A DNA stretch of 64,000 nt, taken from positions 1,150,885,007 to 1,150,949,006 of the forward strand of contig CM062807.1 in NCBI GenBank assembly GCA_031772625.1, in the 5' to 3' direction. The DNA is from Pinus tabuliformis (taxonomy: Eukaryota; Streptophyta; Pinopsida; Pinales; Pinaceae). The translations under genes were made by a program, and so were the position numbers. The notes below the pieces were generated by a model that saw nothing but the letters and a program-made list of their open reading frames with translations, was not told the origin of the DNA and searched no databases. Position 1 is the first letter of the stretch. Each line of letters opens with the position of its first letter. Of this stretch, positions 44,594-56,050 are shown one piece after another.

Positions 44594-44790
44594 GAATCCA
44601 CGGCATGGACGCAACCATCCATATAACAAGGACTATGTGAAAGGATCCATGGTATGGGCGCAACCCTCCAAATGGAAAAGGATCATCTGTAAATCTAATA
44701 TCCAAGGTATGGAAACAACCATCTGACATAGAAGGATCATCATAAATGTAAGTCCCATGGTATGGGAATAACCATTCATATAGTAGAAAC
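44594..44790. repeat. Minisatellite, about 52-bp units
   Basis: Four imperfect units built on CCATGGTATGGGCGCAACCA at about 44,598, 44,648, 44,702 and 44,754, mostly followed by GGATCAT-like words. Confidence 0.75.
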
Positions 44791-44799
44791 ATGTGTACA

Positions 44800-46300
44800 A
44801 TCATGAATAATACATAACTCCACGTAGCCTGAGTCATATCAAACAAGGCTCAAGGTCTTGTGTTCCATCCCAACCCAATCAAAGTATGAATTCAAACACG
44901 TGAATAACTTTGTCAAAGTCGAACATGCTAGAAAACCACCTGATTACTGACCAATGATGTGGACCGTTAACAGGTACGAGAGAAACCACCAGTAATGACA
45001 ATGGATCTCAAGGTACGACAATACAATCCGTGAATGTGAAAATGAAGTTGAATTTGAACATTCGTGGAATCATCCGATCAAAGGCCAATGATGAAAACCT
45101 GTTGTCGGATGCGAAGAACTTTCCATTAAGGCATGCAAGCTCTAAGGTACTGACAGGGAGTCTCTTAGTCATCTTCCTGGATAATGAGCTGAAGTAAACA
45201 GGAAGTGACCTGTCGAAGGAGGGCCATGAGGATTCCCTCATAATCAACATGAAACGGGGAATAAAGTGGAATGAAATGAATAGGATCCAAGATTGTAGCA
45301 AAAGGTCAGACAATATATAGGTAATAGACTGTAGATAGGACTTCTCTTGAACATCGGCATCACGACTTTGGAGTGTGGTAGCATTTGACTCGACATAAAA
45401 CCAGGGGTCATGATGACACAATGGAGTAGTCAGAAGAGAGGCAAAATGGATCACCCGAACCCAGGAGGACAAGTGACTGAGCAAGGATATCCCAAACCCA
45501 ACACGAGAAATAGATGAGTGTCATGTTCAAGAGCGACATGCCACATATACAAAGGATGTTTCACTTTCATTTTCCTCACTATTTCTAGTGAGTACCCCAA
45601 TTATTTTTATCACAAGCTTGAAGGGGATAGCATATTCTTGTCATATAAGTTCATTTTTTGAATGAATCCATCCTAGTAAGTTTTACAAGTTCTAGGAAGG
45701 AGGAATTCGGTCTCATCATGGTGACGAGTCTTTCGTTGTAAATTTTTTAATGAGGCCGACGGAAGTATAACTCGGTATCTTTTTCATCTTTAGAGAGTTT
45801 GAAAAAGAGACAAAAAAGAAAACTCCATCATGTCCCTTTTCGTAATTTATCACTTGAACCCGAAAAGGTGGAAAACGATATTCGAGAGAACCTCTTGACC
45901 ATGTCAACCAATGTGTACTTTTTTCGTAAATAGTTGATCTTAGCCCGAAAAATGGTTAAACGTATACTGAGATGATGACAATCCATTTAATTTAACGAGT
46001 TTGGAAAGACAAGTACTCGATGATCTTTTCATGCTTCAAGAGTCAGAAAAGAGCTTAAAGATGACTCCAGGGGGGTTCCTTTTTTCGTTTATTTTTAACG
46101 AGTCTGAAAAAAAAGAGATAAAACAAAACTCATTGAATTAGTCAAGAATGAGCACTATATCCACCAGAAATTACCTATAACTGCATAAAGATAACCACAC
46201 ATCACTGATATTGAGGAAAATAATAAAATATTGGCAAAAAATGAGTTTAAAGCTTATAAATAGACTAAAAGTAGAAACATTTTTACCATTTCACCTGGAG
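44800..46300. other. Non-coding with dispersed GAGTYYGAAAA motifs
   Basis: A 158-codon minus ORF (45,484-45,008) and others have no recognised domain. From 45,770 to 46,130 six spaced variants of GAGTYYGAAAAAG occur. One stretch (AGAGTCAGAAAAGAGCTTAAAGATGACTCC, written here only as positions 46,027-46,060) closely matches the element 1 leader at 775-806, linking this piece to a Tat-like leader or LTR. Confidence 0.4.
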
Positions 46301-46707
46301 TAAATTTGAGAGTGAATTTCACCCCATTTTCTTCGATTTTTCAGGCGACTAGTGTAGGATATCTAGGGCATCATTTCACGAACCGTCAGCTGCAGGTAAG
46401 AGCCATGCCTTTTCTCTTTCACTTCATTGTCTTTTCATGCTTTTTCATCGATTTTTTTCTTGTGAGGGGAGGATTTCAGTTTTTTTATAGCAGGGGCGAT
46501 CATCGCGGGTCTTCTCCTCAGACACGCGATGGTCGCTCCTGAGCCGAAAGGCCATCGTGATGACATCACATGTTTAATAAAAACAGACGTGATGGCTGTG
46601 AGGTGGAAATTTTGAAGAAAATCTTCCTCTTAGAGTGAAATTTCTGAGTTTTTATCCGTGGAAAAGCATTTGATCAATGTTTAATGGTTATTTTGCAAGA
46701 GATTTTG

Positions 46708-47950
46708 AACATGGTCCTCGAATGGAAGGAAAGAGGCCATGAGGTAGAAGACCACCAGGAAGCACAAGATCCAGAATGCCTAAATGCTTTGAGGAACTGT
46801 GGGCTGCTGAAATTTTTCTGAACCACAAGACTCAGAGCTCAAAATGAGCTGCTACACTACTTGATCAGTTTATGGGATGTTGATCGGGAGATATTCATAA
46901 TTGGAGACAAAGAACTGGAGTTAGAAGTAGCAGACATCTACTTCATTACTGGATTTTCTAGAAGAGGGGAAAGGGTCCAACTCCTTGGATCTTGTACTAG
47001 AGGTGAGAGCACCAGTGCCCTAATTAGGAGACATTCCCCGGGTGCAGAAACAATATTGAGTGGGAAGGTGAAGATAATGACTGTCGAAAATATTCCCTTG
47101 AGGACGATTCTACACACCATGGCTCGCATATCCGGGTTGCAGGATTTACATGAGATTTCAAAATCTCAATTCCAATATGTAGTAGAATGTCTCACTCCAA
47201 TAATATTCAACTACTGTGAGGGGTTATTGGTCAATATGAAGAGGCAACTAACCAAAGGTAAGAGAGGAAATTTAAAGCAGTTCAACTATGGTTCGATCTT
47301 GGTCACTTTCTTTCTGGAGTGAGTGCCCCTATTTTGGTATCAGTGGACAGAGGTGCCAGATCCTGCTCCACAAGATCCGAGGGTAGTCAGATGGAGTGAA
47401 CTCATCCCTCGTGGTGGAGGAGGTCAACATATTAATTTCCCCTCGTAGTTTTTTATTTGATTACATTGCCAACTGATCATTGTGGATGACTATGCCTATG
47501 TAGGCAAAAATTTCATATGGGATCCGAATCTACCTATGCCACCAGGTGAATAGTGCACTAATGCAGGTAAAAATTGTTTTTGTATTTTTCAAGTTTTATG
47601 AATTTTTGTTAAAGTGAATCTGAGATTTAACTTGTGATAAGCGTGCAGGTGCTAGACCGAAAAGGCCTCCTATCATGTTGCCAATAGCACGACGAGTAAT
47701 ACGTCAGATAGAAGATGCTCCATATGAGGAATGAGTAGATCCCATGGTGGAGATGGAATGCAATCTGGAAGTGATCACCCGTGGGATTCCAAAATATGCG
47801 ACTATAGATGATGTGCCACTGCGATACCAAAGGCATATAGTCCGAGTCTCTATGAGACTGCATCGGTTAGTAGGTCCAGTGATTAGATAGGTCTCGTTTT
47901 ATCACGAGAATCATGTGGGAAAAAAGCCTTTCTAGTTTTTTTTTGCACTG
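46708..47950 (+). pseudogene. Plant mobile-domain-like ORF, antisense to pol of element G
   Basis: From ATG 46,708 a plus frame reads MVLEWKERGHEVEDHQEAQD, CLNALRNCGLLKFF, a TGA near 46,819, then an open stretch to 47,322 with LISLWDVDREIFIIGDKELE, LEVADIYFITGFSRRGERVQ and GSILVTFFLE. After a stop the same frame continues with VDDYAYVGKNFIWDPNLPMP (about 47,480-47,540). The W-x3-R/E-F-x-I/L...ED/ADIYxxTG-x2-RRG pattern resembles the plant mobile domain found in some retrotransposon extra ORFs; this is from memory of the family. Tat-lineage elements are known to carry antisense ORFs 3' of integrase, and element G ends just to the right in the opposite direction. Confidence 0.5.
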
Positions 47951-48240
47951 TTGTAGGCTTTGAAAGCCATGTGTCTCGGAACACTTTATTTTTTGAGATG
48001 TTGATGGAAAAACTCTGACAAACGCAATATACATATATATACATATGCATGTTTTATTTTCTACTTATGTGTCCATGTACCATGATGATATGATCATTTT
48101 TATAGATTACACAAATGTCTATCAAGAACATAATTTACTAATGCATTTGTTAATGTATTCAAGTTACGTGGAATATGTTGATATGTGATAAAATCAAAAT
48201 TTCTTTCCAGTAATCAAACACATAGATACATACACAAAAT

Positions 48241-48525
48241 TTATGGATTTTTGACTAAGTAATGATTATTAAATTGTAACAAAATGAGTTGTGAATCTAA
48301 TATAACAACAAAATTTCTAATTCCAAGAGCAAATTCTTTTGATAATATTTCAATGACTGCACTGTATTCGACAATATTATTAGTTGTCTGTCCCAGGAAA
48401 ATACCTTGTAAATCGACCAACTCGCCATCAGGGGCAAAGAGTGCCCAAGCTGCGGAATACAAGTTCCGCGTGCTACGACAAGAACCATCAACAAAACCAA
48501 CATAACAGTTTGATGACATCTGCAA
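48241..48525 (-). pseudogene. Extra RNase H domain of Tat-like element G, downstream of integrase
   Basis: The minus strand reads CYVGFVDGSCRSTRNLYSAA, WALFAPDGELVDLQGIFLGQ, TTNNIVEYSAVIEILSKEF and FVVILDSQLILLQFNNHYL. It shows the D (VDGS), E (VEYSAV) and D (LDSQLI) residues of an RNase H fold like the additional RNase H of Tat elements. It lies about 120 bp beyond the integrase stop (48,645), not between RT and integrase. The frame is open for 95 codons. Confidence 0.75.
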
Positions 48526-48644
48526 ACTGAGTGGAACTCAAGGTAAGCAAAAAAAACATGTCTACAAAGCAAACAATCACACCAAAATCAAAACCACACA
48601 CCAATGAATTCACATGCTAATGTACAAAAGTAATTAAACGGAAC

Positions 48645-49720
48645 TCACACATAATACTTTTTCAGATACAACCCATTGCGGGGCTGTGACAATGCATTTC
48701 CTTCATAGTCAACTAGCTCATAGGCACCCTTTTGCAAGACACGTTTTACAATATATGGCCCATGCCACATAGGTTCGAAATTTCCAGTTCCCAACTTATC
48801 GTTGGCTTGATCATATAGGAGGACCAAGTCGCCTTTAGCAAAAATGCATGGAGAAACGATTTGATCGAAATGAGCTTTAACTCGTTTATTTTGTGCTTCG
48901 ATCACCATCGCAGAAATACGAGGGGTCTCATCAAGCCTCTCAAGGTAAAGTAACCACTCCTCTTCAGGCGAGGTGTCAGGAAGTAGTTCGATAGCTAATT
49001 TCAAAGAAGGGATTTCACAATCAATCGTGAGTGTCGCCTCTAAACCATAAACCAAATGGAACAGAATGAAACCAATGGTTGTCTTAGTCGAAGTCCGGTA
49101 AGCCCAAAGAGCCGAGAATAGTATGAGGTGCTAATCCTTTTTGTGCTTCCCAATGGTTCGTCGAAGCATAGTAATCAGAACTTTGTTAATTGCTTCAACT
49201 TGGCCATTGGCCTATGGATAGTAAGGAGTTGAGTTATCCTGACGAAGACCCAATTGAGCAGTCAACTCTGCCATCATGTACTAACAAAAATGTGATCCAT
49301 GGTCAGTGAGAATGGCTTGAGGGATGCCAAAATAGGCTATGACATGTTTGAAGAGGAACTTAGCAGCAATGATACCGTAAAAATTATATGTGGGCATCGC
49401 CTTGACCTATTTAGTGAAGTAGTTGACGACACGATGATATAGCCATTCCCCCTCTCCAAGGGAGGGTTACATGTCATGAATTCTATGCCCCATTTAGAAA
49501 ATGGGCCAATGGTAACGACTAGGTGTAAGGGTGCTAGTGGGGCACGTTGCTTGCAGTTATCAATATCACATTCATGGCACTTCTGAATGGTCAGAATACA
49601 ATCCTTGAAAATGGAAGGCCATAAATAACCGGCGTGGAGGATTTTCTGAGCAGTTGCATAACCTGACATGTGACGACCACATGCCCCAGAGTTGTAGTAA
49701 TTCAAGACTCGTTCAACCTA
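48645..49720 (-). pseudogene. Integrase of Tat-like element G
   Basis: Zinc domain: GACGRHMSGYATAQKILHAG and KCHECDIDNCKQ (49,690-49,550). The core first acidic position appears as Glu (KWGIEFMTCNPP, about 49,495), followed by LTDHGSHF (about 49,290) and NGQVEAINKVL (about 49,205). The open C-terminal part (49,055-48,645) has MVYGLEATLTIDCEIPSLKL, KGDLVLLYDQANDKLG, MWHGPYIVKRVLQKGAYELV and GLYLKKYYV. Several stops and frameshifts interrupt the core. Confidence 0.82.
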
Positions 49721-50910
49721 TTCAAGTGTTATACATCTACGAAGAACAGGATCAACATCAACTTGGTATAATGTATCACCAATAATCCAATAAGGTTGAG
49801 ACTGTTGCTAAATGTGACGTCGGACAGATCGAGACAACTCGGATTAGAAGGTTTGGGTTTGAAGATAAACGATGATATCTCCATACCATTGGTCGAGAGT
49901 GTCGATGAGAAACAAAATTTCATCAGGAATCTGCTCAGTAAAATTGGTGGAAGTGTTTGCGGAAGGAAGGGCGCAAATCAATTCGGCAAAAATAAGTGAT
50001 TTCTTTGATTTGGTGGCAGTGAACTCCAAATAAAAATCTTACAGGATAACAATCCAATTGAGTATTTTACGCCAAGAAATTGAAGAGTCAAAATATAAGT
50101 CATGGGGTTGCAGTCATAAATCATCATGGTCTTCCCTAGAAGAATATAATGATGAAATCTTTGAACAACATGGATTGTTGCCAAGGCAAGCTTCTTAACA
50201 TGACCGTATCGAGTTTCAGTGTCTATGAGAATTAGGCTTAAATAATAAACCACATGTTCATTACCATCATCATCATCCTAAGCCGATACAATAGCAATGG
50301 TACTGTTGGTTTCGACCAAGTAGAGGAAATAATCACGGCGATAGTCGGGGGATGCAACAAAGGAGCACTGATGAGCGTGTTCTTTAGGGCATCGAAGGAT
50401 TGTTTGGAAATATCGTCCCAAATAAATGGGATCCCATTTTGAGCAAGCAAGTAAATCACTTGGCGAGTTCAGCGTAGTTAGGGACAAAGTGACGAAGAAA
50501 ATTAGCCTTTCCTTGCAAACTTTGCAATTGATGCAATGGCATAGGAGGGGGTAAATTTACAATAGCCTCGACTTTTAGAGGATCTTTTAGATGCCTTCTT
50601 GGGACACAACAAAACCCAAAAGCTGACCGGATTCTATGCAGAAGACACATTTATGCAGATTAAGATGAATATTATAGTACCGACAACGCAAAAAGATGAC
50701 TTAAAGATGGTCCATATGGTCACGATGTTTAGCAGAATGAGCTGGTAAGTCGTCTAGATAAGGTTGAACAATGTGTTTAATACCATGAAAAGCATATGAA
50801 ATTTCTCTCTGAAAGGTAGCACCAACGTTTTTCAAGCCAAAAGGGAGATTCTTATAGGAAAAATTCCCCCATGGACAGATGAAGGTCATCTTGTGTTGAT
50901 CAACGGGCAA
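49721..50910 (-). pseudogene. Reverse transcriptase and RNase H of element G, N-terminus missing
   Basis: The minus strand starts within RT at DQHKMTFICPWGNFSYKNLP and keeps the active-site YLDDL (about 50,755). It continues through LTTLNSPSDLLACSKWDPIY-type connection wording and a Ty3-type RNase H (VVYYLSLILIDTETRYGHVK; HHYILLGKTMMIYDCNPMTY). The tether TKSKKSLIFAELICALPS leads on to DQWYGDIIVYLQTQTF before the integrase. Fragmented into at least six frames. The upstream part is cut at about 50,920 where plus-strand element F1 begins. Confidence 0.8.
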
Positions 50911-50921
50911 TATGTTGATCT

Positions 50922-51780
50922 GATGGCCGAGATGAAGGCTTCTGATTCAAACGCATGTTCTGCCTCTGAGTCAAAACCCGACAAGGGGAATGACAAAGGG
51001 AAGCAGATCATTGACTCGGAGCCCAGTGCCACCATGGCCACCACCAAGATCCATAACAATGAGCCTAAATTTCAATAGGAGGGGGAATGCCTCTTCTAGT
51101 CACAGATGTGGGTGAAGGGTTCTTCGCTGCAGTTCATCGTCGACGTCAGGAGCCAAGAACCTCATTTCATCAATGTTTGTGAAGTGGTTGGGCCTACCGA
51201 TAACAAAACATACGTAACCTTCAACCATCAGGTGCCTTCACCAAGGACGAGATCTCTGCGTCACCCAACAGTGTCGCCTTGCCTACAACATCAAGACCTT
51301 CATGGATGAGGTACTGTTTTATGTTGCTCCTCTTGAAGTTTGTGATGCATTATTAGGACAACCATACTTGTGGAAGCGACATGTTGTCTATGAGTCTAGA
51401 CCTCGCATTGTGATTATTACTTTGGGAAATAAGTTATACATGACACCGACGATAGTCTCGCCTATCTTCATCTCTTTGATCATTGCAAAGCAATCCAGTA
51501 AGATCATTTCCCATACCAAGAAATTTTTTTTCCTTATAATTTTCCCTCAGAGCAAGAAGAAGGTTGTGTCCATGGCTTCCAGATAGGGCTCCTCCCTACA
51601 ACATCAACAGATGGACAAGGTTGTGGAGGAGTACATGGACATTTTCGTCTCACCTACTGGGGTACCTCAACACTTTCAAGTCAAGCACTCCATTGATCTG
51701 ACCCTGGGTGTGCCACTACCCAATGGACTGATCTATCGACACTCTGTTCTGGAGAACAATGAGATCAAGAGGTAGACGCA
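50922..51780 (+). pseudogene. Gag C-terminus and protease of gypsy element F1
   Basis: Begins abruptly with LMAEMKASDSNACSASESKP (equivalent to 56,058 in F2), so everything 5' is missing. The protease site reads FIVDVRSQEPHF (about 51,130), with Val-Arg where Ser-Gly is expected after the catalytic Asp. Further on are LEVCDALLGQPYLWKRHVVY (about 51,330-51,390) and the pre-RT CATTQWTDLST region. Confidence 0.72.
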
Positions 51781-52960
51781 AGAGTTGTTGCAGAAAGGGA
51801 ACATCAGGTCAAGCTCATCACCCTGTGGGAGCCCGATTGTATTAATACAGAAGAAGTACAGGACCTAGAGACTTTGTATTGACTATTGAGTGCTAAACAA
51901 GATCATTTTTCGGAATAGGTGCCCAATTCCACGGATTGATGACCTTCTGGACTAGCTCAAGGGGGGAAAATATTTCAACAAGATTGACTTGAAGTCCGAT
52001 TATCACCAAGTGCTTATCGAACCCTATGATGTGTGGAAGGTTGCCTTCAAATCCAAGGAGGGGAATGGTTGGTCATGCCTTTTGGGTTGACGAATGCACC
52101 CGCAACCTTCATGAGATTGATGGAAAACATGTTGCGACCCTTGACCAATGCATTCATGGTGGTGTATTTAGATGAAATCTTGATATTTAGCCAGAGTTGG
52201 GAAGAGAACCTCCACCATATTCAACAAGTCCTTCAAACCCTGCGACAACACAAGTTGTTTGCCAATTTGGAGAAATTCACTTTTGGCATGACCCAGGATC
52301 AATATCTAGGGTACATCATTGATGAGCAGGGTGTGCATGTGGACCCAGCCAAGATACAATTCATTCAGGATTGGCCAACCCCTACCACTTTAACAGATAT
52401 CCAACTCTTTTGGGTCTTGCCAATTTCTACTGCAGGTTCGTGTTGGGATTCTCTCATATCACTTGGCCTTTAAGTCAAGTCACCATGGGTAGAGCGAAAG
52501 CAAAGTTTTTTGGTATGAAACCCAATAGAAGGCATTTTATGAGTTGAAGCATCGCCTTTCCTCTGCACCAGTTCTCACATTACCAGACCTGCAACAAGCA
52601 TTTGAGATTGAGATAGACAGCTCCGAATATGTTAGTGCTGTAGTTCTTACTCAACAAGATCATCCAATGGCTTACCACAGTGTGACACTTTCAAACAAAG
52701 TATAAGAATATCCTACTTACAACAAATAAATGCATTCCATTGTGCAGGCCTTTTGTCAATGGAAGCATTACATTTTAAGGAAGGAAACAATCATCCACAT
52801 AGACCATCGACCCCTACAGTTCCTACAGACACAAGGGAAGTTGTAGAACGATCACCATCAGAAATGGTCCACCTACTTGCAACAATTTCATTTGAACTTT
52901 AAGTATAAGAAGGGAAACACCTATAATAATGCAGATCACCTCAACTGACCACCAATCATG
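51781..52960 (+). pseudogene. Reverse transcriptase and RNase H of gypsy element F1
   Basis: The main open part (52,033-52,473) has WLVMPFGLTNAPATFMRLME, then VVYLDEILIFSQSW, where the second Asp of the YxDD active site is Glu. It continues QYLGYIIDEQGVHVDPAKIQ. Around it lie degraded fingers-palm sequence (51,850-52,030, with a run of stops) and an RNase H relic (52,600-52,900). Chromovirus-like wording. Confidence 0.82.
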
Positions 52961-54473
52961 GCGCTGATCATTGTGCTCAACTCTTGTGGGAATGAGACTT
53001 CAGGTGGACGCATATTTACCAAAGCGATCCAGAATTCATCAGCACATACCAGACACTCCTAGAGGGGAAGAAAGTTCCAAATTTTCACCTTCAGGATGCA
53101 ATGTTATGCTACTTGGGACATATTTGTGTTCCTTCAAGCGAGTGTACCAAGATGATTTGGGAGGCACACTATAGTCAAGTTGCTGGACATTTTGGAGTAG
53201 AGAAAACAATCGTAGTATTGCAAAAGTATATTTATTGGCTGAGTCTTCGTTAGGATGTTGGGAAGTACATTAGATCCTGCACCATGTACGCCATTGCCAA
53301 ACCAACCATCAAGAAGAAAGGCCTATATACTCCTCTACCTACTCCTATTCGAACTTAGGAATCTATCTCCATAGATTACATGTCGGGCCTTCCTTCTACT
53401 AAGAATGGAAACGACTGCATTTTCGTGGTCGTTGATAGATTCTCTAAGATGGCCATCATGGCAGCCTATAAGAAAAGTATCACAATGGAGGCCACTACTA
53501 AGCTCTTGTTTGAGCGATTTTGGGTATACTTTGGGATCCCGCAGTCCATTGTTTCATACTGGGAATGCAAATTCCTGAGTGCATTTTGGTCAAGTCTCTA
53601 GTCAATGCTGGATACAAAACTTACTAAGTCCACAAATTTCTATCCCCTAATTGATGGCCAAACAAAGGTTGTCAACAGGATGATCACACACATTTTGCAC
53701 ATGTAAAACTCACAACATCCACACGCATGGGATGAAAGTCTCCCCTATGTCTAGAATAGATAGAACAAAGCTCTCCATAGCTCAATGGGCCATAACCGCT
53801 TTTAGGTAGGGCTAGGATTTCAGCCATTATGTCCCATTGATTTGGCCATATCATTTGCATCGACTCAAGCAGATTCAACTCATGTCCTGTCCGAAGCTAA
53901 CAGGGCTAACAACCTCATTGAGTTCATTCAACACATCTTCCAATAGGTCCATGATATATTGGACAAAGGAAATGCTAAGTACAAGCAGTGCCATGATCAA
54001 CATCAAGTGTCGCACAAGTTCCAGGTGGGTGACAAAGTTTGGCTACATTTGCAGAAGGAGCACCTCACTGGAACCCATCGCAAGCTTTGTCCGCGTGGAT
54101 ATGGGCCATACACCATCACAAAGGATATCTATGACAATGCCTTCAAGTTCAAAATCCCACCGTTCCTTGGTTTGCACCCAATGTTCAACGTAGACCACCT
54201 TTGGCCATACTTTCCACCATTGTTCGACAAATCTAACATTGCAGAACAACTCACACCAACAAAGCTCAACTTGGACTGCATGGAACATGCCATAATTTAT
54301 CAACTCATGGACACATATATTAAGAAGACACACCAAAAGAGGATCCAACTATATCGAGTTGTCAAGGCAGGACAAATCCTTCACTAGGGAAAGTGGTTCA
54401 CCAGGGACCATGTTCAAAAGAAATTTCCTCACCTCATGGAGGCTCTGCATGTAATGAGGAATATTGATTCCTA
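52961..54473 (+). pseudogene. Integrase and 3' end of gypsy element F1
   Basis: Zinc domain: WEAHYSQVAGHFGVEKTIVV then CTMYAIAKPTIKKKG (53,160-53,320; the second cysteine is Tyr-Ala). Core: SISIDYMSGLPSTKNGNDCI keeps Asp-1 (about 53,375), but Asp-2 context reads VSYWECKFLS and the Glu context reads DGQTKVVNRM, so two catalytic residues are lost. Open C-terminal part 53,959-54,387: HKFQVGDKVWLHLQKEHLTG and GYGPYTITKDIYDNAFKF. The ending VQKKFPHLMEALHVM stops at 54,471. Confidence 0.82.
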
Positions 54474-54485
54474 AGGGGGGAGGAA

Positions 54486-55105
54486 TAATCCAGGTAGATA
54501 TTGGTGGCCACCCTCCTATTCCACCTAGGCCTCTAGTCGGTTTCATCTGTTTCCTTGTTTATTTCAACATTTACTATTTTTATCAGTTTTTCGGGTCCTG
54601 AACTTCTGGAGCAGTTTTGACCCCCTAAACAGATTTTTTTTTTAGGTCCACTACAGGCCAATATCCATAAGTGTTTTAGGCACGGGCCTACAAAAATCCC
54701 TATAGTACTTAGGGAGACCTTTCCAAAAAGGTATCGTATGCACCAAACATAGATAATATGACCAAGTTACAACCCTAGGAAGTTGGCTGCCCAACTAACC
54801 CCAACGAGGCCCACAAACTCTTGGCGTTACATCTCCTAGGGTTAGGGTTTTGGTTGTTTAGGGTTTTCTCTTGTTGTTTAGTAATGAATAGGCCCTTGAG
54901 CCTCATTTTAACACATCTCAAAGGCATGTAGCCATCACATCTACTCTTAGAGATAAGCTACCATCTCTCGAGCTAGTTTATTTCCATTTTGTTTGTAAGC
55001 ATATTTTAGTATTTTGATATTAATGAAATGAAGTATTATTTTTATGCATCTCTATATTTATGGTTATATATGTAATTTGTTTCATTCTTTTTTAAGTTTG
55101 GACCA
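54486..55105 (+). repeat. LTR shared by gypsy elements F1 and F2
   Basis: Starts TAATCCAGGTAGATATTGG after the purine tract AAGGGGGGAGG and ends TTTGGACCA. The start recalls TGATCC...ATTGGATC of elements 2 and 3 with TG changed to TA. It is the 3' LTR of F1 and sits exactly where F2's 5' LTR should be. The other LTRs are not in the window, so boundaries rest on context. Confidence 0.65.
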
Positions 55106-55106
55106 G

Positions 55107-55120
55107 TGGTATTAGAGCGG
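55107..55120 (+). other. Primer binding site, gypsy element F2
   Basis: TGGTATTAGAGCGG, a tRNA-Met-type site with one change, one base after the LTR end. Used by chromoviruses as well as copia. Confidence 0.75.
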
Positions 55121-55146
55121 TCTGCTCTTTCTCCGTTTTTCTTTGA

Positions 55147-56050
55147 ATGTCCCCAACAAGGTCAGGGTATAAGGAGTTAGGGCTCAAACTAGTTGAACCT
55201 TTGCAAGACCAGCCTCACAAACCTCAACGACCTCCCATGGTAGAAGAAAATAAAGACGAGGGGGTAGGAGATCCTTTCAAAATATTACTCGAGGAAGCTC
55301 TCGAGCGACATAGGAACGTGATGATGGATAACTTTGCCCAGATCTTTCGACAGCTACCCACATGTGAGGCATCTTTATCCAAAAACCACTCTAGAGGTGC
55401 CACACCTTTTAAGGTACAAGTTAACTTTGATATTCCCATATTTGAGGGACATCTAGATGCAGAGACCATAAATAAATGGTTGAAAACCTACTGTGAACAA
55501 AATTATGAGAGGAAATCCTCACTGCTTTCAGTTGCACTCACCTGGGATTCTTTCCAAGATGCCATCAAGGAACAATATTACCCTGTCAAGAGCTATGAAG
55601 ATAAATACATAAAGTGGACCACGTTATGGCAAAGAAGGGACCAAGATGTGCCAAATTTCACAAATGTTTTCCATACCCTTTGCACAAAGTTGGGTATCAA
55701 GGATTCTGAGCAAAATTTGGTACTCAAGTACAACAAATGTCCACACAAGTACATACAGGATGAGATGGAGTTCCTAGACATCTCCTCGTTCGACACGACA
55801 TACTGATACGCTGTCAAGATTGAGCAGAAGTTTAAACAGAAGAAGCGAGACTTTGGATCTGGAATCCAAAGCAAGGAAAATATGCCCCCAAACCACAGAG
55901 AAAAGGCCAAAGCCAAGGCGGGGTGTCCCAGGATAGCCTGCCGAATCTCCAAGCAAAGAAAAACACCACGAAGACAAAGAAGGACATGACAAAATGGTGT
56001 GAGTTCCATAAGATCTCCACTCACAACACAAGTGAGTGTCAGGCCATGTA
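55147..56050 (+). pseudogene. Gag of gypsy element F2
   Basis: Open to 55,806 from ATG 55,147: a linker, a charged helix (DPFKILLEEALERHRNVMMD), then NFDIPIFEGHLDAETINKWL, DAIKEQYYPVKSYEDKYIKW, DVPNFTNVFHTLCTKLGIKD and DEMEFLDISSFDTTY, the normal order of this Gag. After a frame change a Cys/His motif CEFHKISTHNTSEC (about 55,997-56,038) fits CX2HX4HX4C, the form seen in this family in place of the CCHC knuckle. It appears to lack about 30 residues after NKWL that Gags of this family usually have (judged from memory). Confidence 0.8.

Noticed and set aside
45008..45484. 158-codon minus ORF
   Set aside because: No recognisable domain; may be LTR or leader sequence. Kept only as part of the non-coding description.
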